This document shows positions 1-7,467 of a stretch of 64,000 nucleotides of DNA, in pieces. Each line of letters opens with the position of its first letter. Positions within the stretch are counted from its first letter, which is position 1. Below the pieces are notes generated by a model. It saw nothing but the letters and a program-made list of their open reading frames with translations. It had not been told where the DNA came from and ran no database searches. The DNA comes from Pseudomonadota bacterium (GTDB lineage Bacteria > Pseudomonadota > Gammaproteobacteria > Burkholderiales > Burkholderiaceae_C), in contig JAKOZT010000154.1 in the NCBI GenBank assembly GCA_029779845.1, positions 28,349-92,348 of the forward strand. The letters are read 5' to 3'. The position numbers and the translations under genes were made by a program.

Positions 1-535
1 TCTCCCACGAGTACCAGGCGAGCAGCCGCCAGTCGGCGTCGCTCAGGCCTTGTCCGCCGGCGCGCGCGGCGGCGAGCAGTTCCCTGGCCGGCCGCTGCGC
101 GGCGAGCGCAAGCGCCAGCACCTCGTTGTACTGCTGCGCGTCGACCTCGCCGGGCAGGCGCGTCAGCTCGCGGCCGTCGCGCCCGAACACCACCGTGGTC
201 GGGTAGCCGCGCACCGCGAAGCGCGTGCCGAGCTTCTGCGCGCCCGGCGCGTCGCCGTCGACGTAGACCGGCACGAAGGCGCGCGAACGCTCGATGAAAT
301 CCTGGCGGTTGAAGAGCGTCGCCTTGAGCTGGTTGCACGGCGGGCACCACTGGGCGCCCCAGTAGACGAACACCGGCTTGCCCTCGGCCTTGGCGCGCGC
401 GAAGGCGGCGTCGACCTCGGCATCGCCGGCGGCCTGCACCCAGGCGATGCCCACCGGCGCGGCGGGCGCCTCGTCCTTCTTCGAGCACGAGGCGACCGAC
501 AGGGCGCAGGCGAGGACGAGGACGGCGCGTCGCAT
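1..535 (-). CDS. Thioredoxin-fold lipoprotein, partial (continues past left edge)
   Basis: Reads from ATG at 535 with no stop before the window edge, so about 178 N-terminal residues are visible. The start is a lipoprotein signal with lipobox V-A-S-C (Cys17), followed by a short linker. A thioredoxin fold then carries the redox motif W-C-P-P-C (Cys64, Cys67) and the cis-proline motif G-Y-P-T-T near residue 112. It is probably a periplasm-facing, membrane-anchored thiol-disulfide reductase of the thioredoxin/DsbD-gamma type. It is the last gene of the minus-strand btuC-btuD-btuF run, 20 bp after btuF, so it may be co-transcribed; a link to B12 uptake is inference only. The C-terminal half lies outside the window. 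Confidence 0.85.
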   Translation of the reverse strand, partial: MRRAVLVLACALSVASCSKKDEAPAAPVGIAWVQAAGDAEVDAAFARAKAEGKPVFVYWGAQWCPPCNQLKATLFNRQDFIERSRAFVPVYVDGDAPGAQKLGTRFAVRGYPTTVVFGRDGRELTRLPGEVDAQQYNEVLALALAAQRPARELLAAARAGGQGLSDADWRLLAWYSWE

Positions 536-555
536 GGTTGTTTCAGTGTGCCGCA

Positions 556-1431
556 TCAGCGCCGCGCGCGCACGGCGTCGAGCTTCGCGCAGAGCTGGTC
601 CAGCCCGTCGACGATGCGGTCCGACGAGCGGTGCAGCGTGTCGGGATCGACCTCGATCAGCGCGCCGCTGCGCACCGCCTTCATGCGCGCGAACCGGCGC
701 CAGCCGGCCAGGCCGTCGGTGGTTTCGGCGGCGGCGCGGCCGGTGACGATCACGTCGGGGTCGGCGGCGACCACCGCCTCTTCGCTGACCGTGGGCACCA
801 GCGGCGCCAGCGTGCCGAACACGTTCTTCGCGCCGCACAGCGCCAGGCCTTGCATCACGAGGTGGCGGTCGTTGAAGGTCAGCAGCGGGCGCGGCCACAC
901 CTGGTAAAAAACCCGCAGCGGCGCGCGGCCGGCGTAGCGCTCGCGCAGCGCGCGCAGGCGCTGCTCGTAGGCGGCGGCGCGCGCGTTCGCGGCGGCCTCG
1001 GTGCCGGCCAGCTGGCCGAGGCGGCGCAGCGTCGCGGCGACGTCGGCCAGCGTGCCCAGCTCGCTGGCGTAGACCGGGATGCCCAGCGTGGCGAGCTTGC
1101 GCAACTGCTGCGGCGAGTTGCCGTCGCGCCAGACCACCAGCAGATCGGGCTTGAGCGCGACGATGCGCTCCAGGTCGAGCATCGCGCTGTCGCCCACCTG
1201 CGGCAGCGCCTTGGCCGCCTCGGGGTAGTCGGACCAGGCGCCGACGCCGACCACGCGCTCGCCCGCGCCGGCGGCGAACAGCAGCTCGGTCAGGTGCGGC
1301 GCGAGGCTGACGATGCGCTGCGCCGGGCGCGGCAGCGTGAGGCTCGCGCCGCTGTCGTCGGTCAGCGTCAGCGCGAGCGCGGGGCGGACGAGCAGCGCGA
1401 GCAGCAGCAGGAACGTTGCGAGGCGGCGCAT
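556..1431 (-). CDS. btuF: Cobalamin-type ABC transporter substrate-binding protein (BtuF-like)
   Basis: 291 residues: a signal peptide of about 20 residues ending A-L-A, then a class III periplasmic binding fold. Family features are the opening segment P-R-P-A-Q-R-I-V-S-L-A-P and the later G-V-G-A-W-S-D-Y-P stretch, typical of BtuF and its helical-backbone relatives. It delivers cobalamin or a similar corrinoid to the membrane complex encoded just upstream. The start lies 2 bp after the stop of the ATPase gene, so the three genes form one operon ordered btuC, btuD, btuF. Haem- and siderophore-binding proteins share the fold, so the ligand is inferred from the motif pattern and gene set. No btuB receptor is in the window. 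Confidence 0.82.
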   Translation of the reverse strand: MRRLATFLLLLALLVRPALALTLTDDSGASLTLPRPAQRIVSLAPHLTELLFAAGAGERVVGVGAWSDYPEAAKALPQVGDSAMLDLERIVALKPDLLVVWRDGNSPQQLRKLATLGIPVYASELGTLADVAATLRRLGQLAGTEAAANARAAAYEQRLRALRERYAGRAPLRVFYQVWPRPLLTFNDRHLVMQGLALCGAKNVFGTLAPLVPTVSEEAVVAADPDVIVTGRAAAETTDGLAGWRRFARMKAVRSGALIEVDPDTLHRSSDRIVDGLDQLCAKLDAVRARR

Positions 1432-1433
1432 GC

Positions 1434-2213
1434 TCAGTCCGCCACGAACACCGTGCGGTTGCCGAAGCGCTCCGCCGCCACCGGGTGGCCGAAAGCCGCG
1501 CTCAGCACCACCTCGTTCATCGTCGACTCGGCCGGCCCCTGGTGCAGCCTGGCGCCCGGGCCGATCACCAGCGCGTGCGTCGCGAAGCGCGCCGCGAGGT
1601 TCAGATCGTGGATGGACATCACGATGGCGCGCCCCCGCTCGTGCGCCAGGCGGCGCAGGTGTTCGAGCACCGTCACCTGGTGGTGCAGGTCGAGGTGCGA
1701 CACCGGCTCGTCGAGCAGCAGCAGCGGCGGATCCTGCGCCAGCAGCGCGGCCAGCCCGACGCGCTGGCGCTCACCGCCGGACAGCGTGGTGACGTCGTGA
1801 CGGGCCAGCGCGGCCAGGTCCATCGCCGCCAGCGCGGCGTGCGCGATGCGCCGGTCGTGCTCGCTCTCCCAGGCCCAGCGGCCCAGGTGCGGATGGCGGC
1901 CGAGCAGCACCACGTCGATCACCGCGGCGCTGAAGGCATCGTGCTGCGCCTGCGGCAGCAGGCCGCGCGCTCGCGCCAGCTCGGCCACCGGCCAGTCGGG
2001 CAGCGGCCTGCCTTTCAGCGTGATCGCGCCGGCGCGCGGCGCGCGCAGCCCGGCCAGCGTGTGCAGCAGCGTGGTCTTGCCGCAGCCGTTGGGCCCGAGC
2101 ACGCACCACAGCTCGCCGCGCTGCACGGGCAGGTCGAGCGCTTCGATCAGCGTGCGCGTGCCGGCCGTGACGGTGAGCGCCTTCGCGTCGAGCAGCGGCC
2201 TGGCGTGGCTCAT
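1434..2213 (-). CDS. btuD: Cobalamin-type ABC transporter ATPase (BtuD-like)
   Basis: 259 residues forming a complete ABC ATPase: Walker A G-P-N-G-C-G-K-T-T (about 40-48), signature L-S-G-G-E-R (144-149), Walker B L-L-L-L-D-E-P (164-170) and the switch histidine at about 202. It belongs to the FecCD-type importer ATPases (B12, haem, siderophore). ATG at 2213 overlaps the stop of the upstream permease gene by the ATGA arrangement, indicating translational coupling. It energises uptake through BtuC in the inner membrane. HmuV- and FhuC-like ATPases look alike, so the substrate rests on the BtuF partner. Confidence 0.87.
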   Translation of the reverse strand: MSHARPLLDAKALTVTAGTRTLIEALDLPVQRGELWCVLGPNGCGKTTLLHTLAGLRAPRAGAITLKGRPLPDWPVAELARARGLLPQAQHDAFSAAVIDVVLLGRHPHLGRWAWESEHDRRIAHAALAAMDLAALARHDVTTLSGGERQRVGLAALLAQDPPLLLLDEPVSHLDLHHQVTVLEHLRRLAHERGRAIVMSIHDLNLAARFATHALVIGPGARLHQGPAESTMNEVVLSAAFGHPVAAERFGNRTVFVAD

Positions 2214-3211
2214 CGCCGCTCCCCGCGCCCGAGCAGCAGGGCGATGAAGGTCGGCACGCCGAGCAGCGCGGTGATCACGCCCACCGGCAGCTGCTGCGGC
2301 GCGACGACGGTGCGCGCCAGCGTGTCGGCCAGCAGCAGCAGCGTGCCGCCGGCCAGCGCGCAGGCCGGCAGCAGCACGCGCTGGTCGTTGCCCACCAGCA
2401 GCCGCAAGGCATGCGGCACCACCAGGCCGACGAAGCCGATCGCGCCGCCGCTGGTCACCGCCACCGCGGTGGCGAGCGAAGCCAGCGCGTAGACGAAGCG
2501 GCGCAGCCGCAGCACCGGCACGCCCAGCGACTGCGCCGCGGCGGTGCCGCGCAGCAGCACGTTCAGCTCGCGGCCGAGCGGCCAGGCGAGCAGCAGCACC
2601 AGGGCCAGCAGCGCCAGCGGCAACATGCCCGCCTCGCTGCCGCCCAGGTCGCCGGCCAGCCAGAACAGCATGCCGCGCAGGCGCGCCTCGGGCGCGAGCA
2701 TCAAGAGCACGGTGATCAGCGCCGACCACAGCGCGGCCAGCATCACGCCGGTGAGCAGCAGGCGCGGCGCGCTGTCCAGGCGCGCGGTGGTGTCGAGCCG
2801 GCCGAGGTCGCGCTGCGCCAGCGCGAAGACCAGCACGATGGTCGCCAGCGCGCCGGCGAAGGCGCCGGCCTGCACGGCGAAAGCGCCGCCGGCCAGCATC
2901 AGCGCCAACAAGGCGCCCACCGAGGCGCCGCCCGAGACGCCCAGCACGTAGGGGTCGGCCAGCGGGTTGCGCAGCAGCACCTGCATCAGCGCGCCGGCCA
3001 GCGCCAGCAGTCCGCCGACGCCGAAGGCCGCCAGCGCGCGCGGCAGGCGCAGGCCGTGCAGCACCTGCGAGGCGCTGCTGGCATCGGGCTGCCACAGGAG
3101 GCGCAGGACCTCGTTCGGCGCCAGCGCGACGCTGCCGCTGGCCAGCGCGATCAGCCCGGCCATCGCCGCTGCGACGGCCAGCAGCAGCCAGAGTCGCAGC
3201 GCGCGGGTCAT
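2210..3211 (-). CDS. btuC: Cobalamin-type ABC transporter permease (BtuC-like)
   Basis: 333 residues, the usual length for a FecCD/BtuC permease with about ten membrane helices. Family marks include G-V-G-G-L-L-A-L-A-G-A, N-P-L-A-D-P-Y-V-L-G-V-S-G-G-A near the middle of the N-terminal half, and the G-F-V-G-L-V-V-P-H segment that docks the ATPase. It is the first gene of the btuCDF run; only 37 bp separate it from the exporter gene upstream. That leaves no room for a cobalamin riboswitch, which often precedes such operons. Inner-membrane channel for corrinoid, or less likely haem or siderophore, import. Confidence 0.87.
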   Translation of the reverse strand: MTRALRLWLLLAVAAAMAGLIALASGSVALAPNEVLRLLWQPDASSASQVLHGLRLPRALAAFGVGGLLALAGALMQVLLRNPLADPYVLGVSGGASVGALLALMLAGGAFAVQAGAFAGALATIVLVFALAQRDLGRLDTTARLDSAPRLLLTGVMLAALWSALITVLLMLAPEARLRGMLFWLAGDLGGSEAGMLPLALLALVLLLAWPLGRELNVLLRGTAAAQSLGVPVLRLRRFVYALASLATAVAVTSGGAIGFVGLVVPHALRLLVGNDQRVLLPACALAGGTLLLLADTLARTVVAPQQLPVGVITALLGVPTFIALLLGRGERR

Positions 3212-3248
3212 GGGGCGCGAGTCTGCCGCAAAACGGCGGCCGCGCTTC

Positions 3249-4175
3249 TCACTCGATCGGAGGAACGGAGTCGCGCACCTCGTCGCGCGAACCGCGCGAC
3301 GCGAACTGCGCCAGCGCGACGCCGCCCAGCGTGATCGCCGCGCCGAGCAGCTTGATGGCGGTGTAGCGCTCGCCGGTGACGATCCAGGCCACCAGCGCGG
3401 CCACCGGCGGCATCAGGTACATCAGCGGTGCGGTGCGCGCCACGCCGCGCACCGCGTTGATCCAGCCCCAGACGATCCAGCCGAGGAAGGCCGCCACCAG
3501 CACCGCGTAGAGCGTGCCCAGCCAGATCAGCGGGCTCACCGCGCGCCAGTCGACCTGCAGGCCCTGCGCCGCGCTGAACGCGAGCACCGGCAGGCTGCCG
3601 AGCAGCGTGCCGTAGGCCATCACGACCACGCCGCCGTGGCGCTCGATCAGCGGCTTGGCGTTGACGGTGTACAGCGAGAAGAACGCCGCGGCGATCAGCA
3701 GCGTCAGGTCACCGCCGCTCGCCTGCCATTGCGCGCCGATGAGCTTGTCGGACAGGAACACCAGCACGCCGCACACCGCCAGCGCGACGCCGGCCACCTG
3801 GCCGCGCGTCAGGTGCTCGGTGCCGTGCCAGCGCAGGATCAGCAGCGTGAACACCGGGCCGATCGCGAGGATCAGCGAGCTGGAGAACGCCGTCGACCAG
3901 TGGATGCCGTAGGTCACCAGCCCGACGTGCAGCAGATGCCCGGTGACGCCGAGCTTGAAGAGCCGCCACAGCTCGCGGCGCGTGAGACGCGGCCAGCGCG
4001 TGCCGAAATGCGCCAGCAGCAGCAGCGCCGCGGCGGCCGGCATGATCAGGTAGCGCACGAACAGGAAGCCGCCCGGCGTCAGCGCGGCGAACACCGCTTT
4101 CTGCACGCTGAAGTTGGAGCCCCAACAAAGAATGAGTGCGAGCGCGGCCCACAAGGCGGCACGCTCGCGGGGCAT
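3249..4175 (-). CDS. EamA-family (DMT superfamily) transporter
   Basis: 308 residues with about ten hydrophobic segments arranged as two EamA repeats, the typical drug/metabolite transporter architecture. The first repeat begins L-I-L-C-W-G-S-N-F, a classic EamA signature; the second starts around S-L-Y-T-V-N-A-K. Such proteins usually export amino acids or other small metabolites across the inner membrane; the substrate here cannot be told. The start is ATG at 4175. The 98-bp gap upstream holds two hairpins and a dispersed repeat copy. The short acidic tail after the last helix is not membrane-embedded. Confidence 0.85.
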   Translation of the reverse strand: MPRERAALWAALALILCWGSNFSVQKAVFAALTPGGFLFVRYLIMPAAAALLLLAHFGTRWPRLTRRELWRLFKLGVTGHLLHVGLVTYGIHWSTAFSSSLILAIGPVFTLLILRWHGTEHLTRGQVAGVALAVCGVLVFLSDKLIGAQWQASGGDLTLLIAAAFFSLYTVNAKPLIERHGGVVVMAYGTLLGSLPVLAFSAAQGLQVDWRAVSPLIWLGTLYAVLVAAFLGWIVWGWINAVRGVARTAPLMYLMPPVAALVAWIVTGERYTAIKLLGAAITLGGVALAQFASRGSRDEVRDSVPPIE

Positions 4176-4185
4176 GACAGCCCCT

Positions 4186-4207
4186 CGGCTCGCGGGTACG
4201 CGAGCCG
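4186..4207. terminator. GC-rich hairpin upstream of the EamA gene
   Basis: A perfect 9-bp inverted repeat: CGGCTCGCG at 4186-4194 pairs with CGCGAGCCG at 4199-4207 around a GGTA loop. A second small dyad (CCCC/GGGG) follows at 4211-4220. No T-run follows, so a classical intrinsic terminator is not proven. It lies between the HDOD gene and the EamA gene, next to the repeat copy at 4218-4259, and may be part of that repetitive element. Confidence 0.45.
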
Positions 4208-4217
4208 ATCCCCCGAG

Positions 4218-4259
4218 GGGATGCGGGCCGGCTTGGGAGCGGCCCGGCGCTCGGCCCGC
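4218..4259 (-). repeat. 42-bp dispersed palindromic repeat, copy 1
   Basis: On the minus strand this is identical over 42 bp to 37419-37460. The element has outer arms GCGGGCCG and CGGCCCGC and so folds into a hairpin. It begins 14 bp after the stop of the minus-strand HDOD gene, in the same orientation relative to its upstream gene as copy 2. It may act as a 3' end stabiliser or terminator, or be a REP-like mobile repeat. Confidence 0.8.
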
Positions 4260-4273
4260 CGTGTCGTGATCGC

Positions 4274-5578
4274 TCATGGGCCGACTTGGGTGCGCGACAG
4301 CTCGGCCGACCACGCCCACGCTTCGTCGGCCAGAGCCAGTACCGCGTCCAGGCCGCCGAAAGGCGCGGCCAGCGGCTCGGCCGCCGCAAGGTCGTGGCGT
4401 TCGACGGCCACCGCCAGCGCCAGCAGCGGGCCCCACGACCCGCGCCGGTCGACGATCGCTTCGCGCGCCTCCGGCGCGATCTGCAAGGGCGCGAGCGCGT
4501 CGGCCAGCGGCACCTGCAGCAAGGCATCGAGCATCGACAGCAGGCCGACCGTGAACAGCGCCGCCGGCGGCGCGCCCACCGCCGGTGCCAGCAGTTCCAG
4601 CAGGCGCGCCCGCGCCAGCGCCACCTCCTGCAAGGCACGCGAGGCCTTGCGGCCGGCGCCGGAAGCGGTCAGCAGCACGCTCAGCCAGCGGTACAGCTCG
4701 GCGCGGCCCAGCACCATCACCGCCTGCTCGACCGACTCGACGGGCTTGGACAAACCCACCGCCGGGCTGTTGACGAAACGCAGCAGCCGGTAGCTCAGCG
4801 CGATGTCGGCGCGCAGCGCGGCGCCGATCTGCGCGGTGTCGCGGTCGGCCACCACGTCGTTGAGCAGCTGGCACAGGCGCTGCGTCGCCGGCTGCACGAT
4901 GCGGCGCTGCGCCAGCGCGGCGTCGCCCGCCTCGACACGCCCGGCCGCCAGCGCGGCGCCGCGTTCGAGCGCCTGCTCGATGCCTTCGACGCCGGGCAGG
5001 TCGAGCACCACGCGGGCCAGCGTGGGGCGCTGCTGCGCATTGCGTTCGAGCGCCGCCGTCAGCGCGGGCAAGTCTTGCCCCGCGTGCAGCACGACGAAGC
5101 TCGCACCGGGCGGCTCGGTGCCGCCGTCGACCGCGCCGAGGCGCACGCCGCGTGTGCGCCACGCGGTCAGCGCGCCGGCCAGGGTGTCGCCGGGCTCGAA
5201 GGCGCCTTGCACGACGATCCAGGCGCCCTCGGGCACCTGCTCGGCGACGCGGGTGCGCGCCAGCAGCTCGGCCGGCAGCTCGCCGAGCGCGACGCGGCCG
5301 GCGGCGAGCGTGGAACGCATCGCCGCGAGCAGCGCGATCGCGTGCGCGGCCGCGGCGGCGCCGTCGGCGGCGGCGGCCTGCAAACGCCGCTGCGTCGCCG
5401 GCGCGAGGCGGAACTCGAAGCCGGCGACCTCGCCGTTGACGCCCACCAGCGGCCGCCGCGCGCCGAAGGTCGGGGCGACGGACTGCGGCGCCGCCGTGGA
5501 CGCCGGCGGCGGCAACGAAGACAGCTTGGGCGGCGGCGCGGCTCGCTGCGCGCCGAACAAGCGCGACCACAGGCTCAT
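4274..5578 (-). CDS. HDOD-domain signalling protein with degenerate EAL-like N-terminal part
   Basis: 434 residues. The C-terminal half from about residue 230 matches the HDOD output domain, with L-C-Q-L-L-N-D-V, L-S-Y-R-L-L-R-F-V-N-S-P and S-V-E-Q-A-V-M-V-L-G-R motifs (YuxH-like). The N-terminal half looks like a worn-down EAL domain: the E-F-R-L, V-L-D-L-P and D-L-P pieces are present, but no complete E-A-L, D-D-F-G-T-G or metal-binding set is visible, so cyclic-di-GMP hydrolysis is unlikely. The Pro/Ala-rich stretch at residues 14-35 is probably disordered. Its ATG overlaps the stop of the upstream gene by 4 bp, implying coupling. A signalling or protein-scaffold role is inferred from the domain family. 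Confidence 0.82.
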   Translation of the reverse strand: MSLWSRLFGAQRAAPPPKLSSLPPPASTAAPQSVAPTFGARRPLVGVNGEVAGFEFRLAPATQRRLQAAAADGAAAAAHAIALLAAMRSTLAAGRVALGELPAELLARTRVAEQVPEGAWIVVQGAFEPGDTLAGALTAWRTRGVRLGAVDGGTEPPGASFVVLHAGQDLPALTAALERNAQQRPTLARVVLDLPGVEGIEQALERGAALAAGRVEAGDAALAQRRIVQPATQRLCQLLNDVVADRDTAQIGAALRADIALSYRLLRFVNSPAVGLSKPVESVEQAVMVLGRAELYRWLSVLLTASGAGRKASRALQEVALARARLLELLAPAVGAPPAALFTVGLLSMLDALLQVPLADALAPLQIAPEAREAIVDRRGSWGPLLALAVAVERHDLAAAEPLAAPFGGLDAVLALADEAWAWSAELSRTQVGP

Positions 5579-6378
5579 GCCTCGCCCTCCCCGCCCAGCC
5601 AGGCCTGCGCCTCGCCGTCGAGCGCCGGCTCGGCCGTCGCGCGCGCCAGCGCCATCCAGGTGGCCAGCGGCAGCCGCATCGCGCGCCTGGGCGCTGGCCG
5701 CGCCACCTCGAGCGCGCCGCTCTCGGCGGCGAACATCACTCCGAACTCCATCGGCACCTCATCGGCATCGGCGATGCCTTGCTTGAGCACATACCAGCAT
5801 TGGCTGGACAGCATGCGATACGCCTCGCGCTTGCGCGGCTGGCGCAGGTCGGACAGCAGGTCCGCGCGGCTCACCTTGATCTCGTGCGCGGCCGGCTCCA
5901 GCCAGTCCTCCACCGTGGTGTGGCGGATCGAGAACACGTCGGGCATCGCCATCACCCAGCGGCCCGCGCCGCTCGGGTCGCCGGCATCCACCACATGCGC
6001 GCGCAGCGAGAGCCCGCGCCAGGCGATGCGGCCGGCGCGCGTCATCTCGCGCGCCACGCGCTCGGCGAGCGCTTCGTGCGCGCCGCGCCGCGCCCGGTTG
6101 CGCGCCAGCGCGGCGGCCAGCGCGGCCACGCCGGCATCGGTGACGCGCAGCGTCTCGTGGCCGCTGTCGTGGCGCACGCGCTCGAGCAGCCCGGCGGCGA
6201 GCAGCTCGGCCTCGATCCCGTCCCGGCACGGCCAGCCGGCCGAGCGCCACACCTCGCGCAGGCGCCGCTGGTGCGCCGCCGAAGCGGCCAGCGGCGAGCA
6301 AGGAACAGGGGACGGATCGGGCAGCGCGGGCACGGCCGACAGCGTAGCGCGAAGCCGGCCGGCGCGCTTGCGACGCAT
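5575..6378 (-). CDS. Uncharacterised protein with PD-(D/E)XK/MmcB-like segment
   Basis: 267 residues from ATG at 6378, the first methionine in a reading frame that otherwise runs on upstream. The first third resembles a winged-helix layout (residues about 30-90, including L-R-V-T-D-A-G). Around residues 165-200 is H-E-I-K-V-S-R-A-D-L-L-S-D-L followed by a basic K-R-E-A-Y segment and C-W-Y-V-L. The E-x-K plus later strand resembles the nuclease-fold core of MmcB-type DNA repair proteins; that assignment is inference. No signal peptide or membrane helix. It overlaps the HDOD gene by 4 bp and diverges from the RND/SQR operon across only 45 bp, so its promoter must overlap the operator-like site there. 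Confidence 0.6.
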   Translation of the reverse strand: MRRKRAGRLRATLSAVPALPDPSPVPCSPLAASAAHQRRLREVWRSAGWPCRDGIEAELLAAGLLERVRHDSGHETLRVTDAGVAALAAALARNRARRGAHEALAERVAREMTRAGRIAWRGLSLRAHVVDAGDPSGAGRWVMAMPDVFSIRHTTVEDWLEPAAHEIKVSRADLLSDLRQPRKREAYRMLSSQCWYVLKQGIADADEVPMEFGVMFAAESGALEVARPAPRRAMRLPLATWMALARATAEPALDGEAQAWLGGEGEA

Positions 6379-6397
6379 ACCCCATAGGGCATATACT
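6368..6397 (+). promoter_or_regulatory. Promoter and CsoR-type operator candidate of the sulfide/RND operon
   Basis: A -35-like TTGCGA (6368-6373) and a -10-like TATACT (6392-6397) are 18 bp apart. Between and partly over them lies ATACCCCATAGGGCATAT (6377-6394), an imperfect dyad with C/G tracts flanked by A/T, the general form of CsoR/FrmR-family operators. A CsoR-family gene ends the same operon at 13790. Placement over the promoter suggests autorepression. The site also covers the start codon of the divergent gene. Confidence 0.5.
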
Positions 6398-6423
6398 CCG
6401 CGCCGTATCAACGACCGTCCGCC

Positions 6424-7467
6424 ATGAAAGCCTTGCTCGCCGCCGCCTCGCTGCTCGCCGCCGCCGTTCCAGGCGCCCAGGCCGCCCCGCCCGCCGTCGC
6501 GGTGCCGACGATCACCGTCGCGAGCAGCGCCGCCGGCGCCAGCGCCGGGTTCGACGGCGTGCTGCAGCCGGTGCGCCAGGCCACGCTGACCGCGCAGGTG
6601 GGCGGCAACGTGCTGGCGCTGCGGGTGCGCGCCGGCGAGCGCGTCAAACGTGGCCAGCCGCTGGTTCGCATCGACGACCGCGACAGCCGCGCCGGCGTGG
6701 CGCGCAGCGACGCGGCGGTGACGCAGGCCGAGGCCGAGGCGCGCAACGCCGACGTGGCGCTGGCGCGCAGCCGCGACCTGAAGAAGAGCGGCTTCGTCAG
6801 CCAGGCCGCGGTCGACAGCGCCGAAACCCAGGCCGAAGCGGCGCGCGCCGGGCTGGCTCAAGCCCGCGCCGCGCGCGCGCAGGCCGCGCTGGCGCAGGCC
6901 CATGCGGAGGTGCTCGCGCCCTACGACGCGGTGGTCAGCGCCACGCACGTCGAAGCCGGCGACCTCGCCCTGCCCGGCCGCGCGCTGCTGACGCTCTACG
7001 AACCCGGGCGCATGCGCGCCGTGGTGCAGGTGCCGGCCTCGCGCGCCGCCACGCTGGCCAACGCCGGCGACATCCGCGTGCAGCTGGCCGACGGCCGCGT
7101 GCTGAAGCCCAGCGCGCGCGAGCTGCTGCCGGCCGCCGACCCGGTGTCGCAAACCGTGGAGTGGCGGCTCGACCTGCCCGCCGAAGCGAACAACGCCCGC
7201 CCCGGCCAGACGCTGCGCGTGACGGCCGCCGGCCTGGGCGCCCAGGCCGGCACCGCCCGCCCCACGCTGCCGGCCGACGCCGTGCTGCGGCGCGGCGAGC
7301 TGACCGCCGTCTACGTCGCCGCGCCGCAGGGCTTCGTGCTGCGCGCGCTGCGCGTCGGGCCGGCGGCCGGCGGGCGTGTCGAGGTGCTGGCCGGCCTCGC
7401 CGCGGGCGAGCGCGTCGCCGCCGATCCGGTGCGCGCCGGCCTGCAAGGCGCGCAGGCGGCGCCATGA
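6424..7467 (+). CDS. RND efflux periplasmic adaptor subunit (membrane fusion protein)
   Basis: 347 residues: signal peptide ending A-Q-A near residue 21, then a lipoyl/beta-barrel adaptor with a helical hairpin of about residues 95-160 (alanine-rich, coiled-coil-like). The HlyD-type segment G-G-N-V-L-A-L-R-V-R-A-G-E-R-V-K-R-G-Q-P-L sits at about 59-79. It links the inner-membrane pump encoded next to an outer-membrane channel. No lipobox is visible, unlike many AcrA proteins. It is the first gene of the operon that also holds sulfide:quinone oxidoreductase; its stop overlaps the pump's ATG (ATGA). The outer-membrane partner is not in this operon. Confidence 0.85.
   Translation: MKALLAAASLLAAAVPGAQAAPPAVAVPTITVASSAAGASAGFDGVLQPVRQATLTAQVGGNVLALRVRAGERVKRGQPLVRIDDRDSRAGVARSDAAVTQAEAEARNADVALARSRDLKKSGFVSQAAVDSAETQAEAARAGLAQARAARAQAALAQAHAEVLAPYDAVVSATHVEAGDLALPGRALLTLYEPGRMRAVVQVPASRAATLANAGDIRVQLADGRVLKPSARELLPAADPVSQTVEWRLDLPAEANNARPGQTLRVTAAGLGAQAGTARPTLPADAVLRRGELTAVYVAAPQGFVLRALRVGPAAGGRVEVLAGLAAGERVAADPVRAGLQGAQAAP

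Noticed and set aside
3212..3248. Cobalamin riboswitch before btuC
   Set aside because: The 37-bp gap is too short to hold one, and no B12-box pattern was seen.
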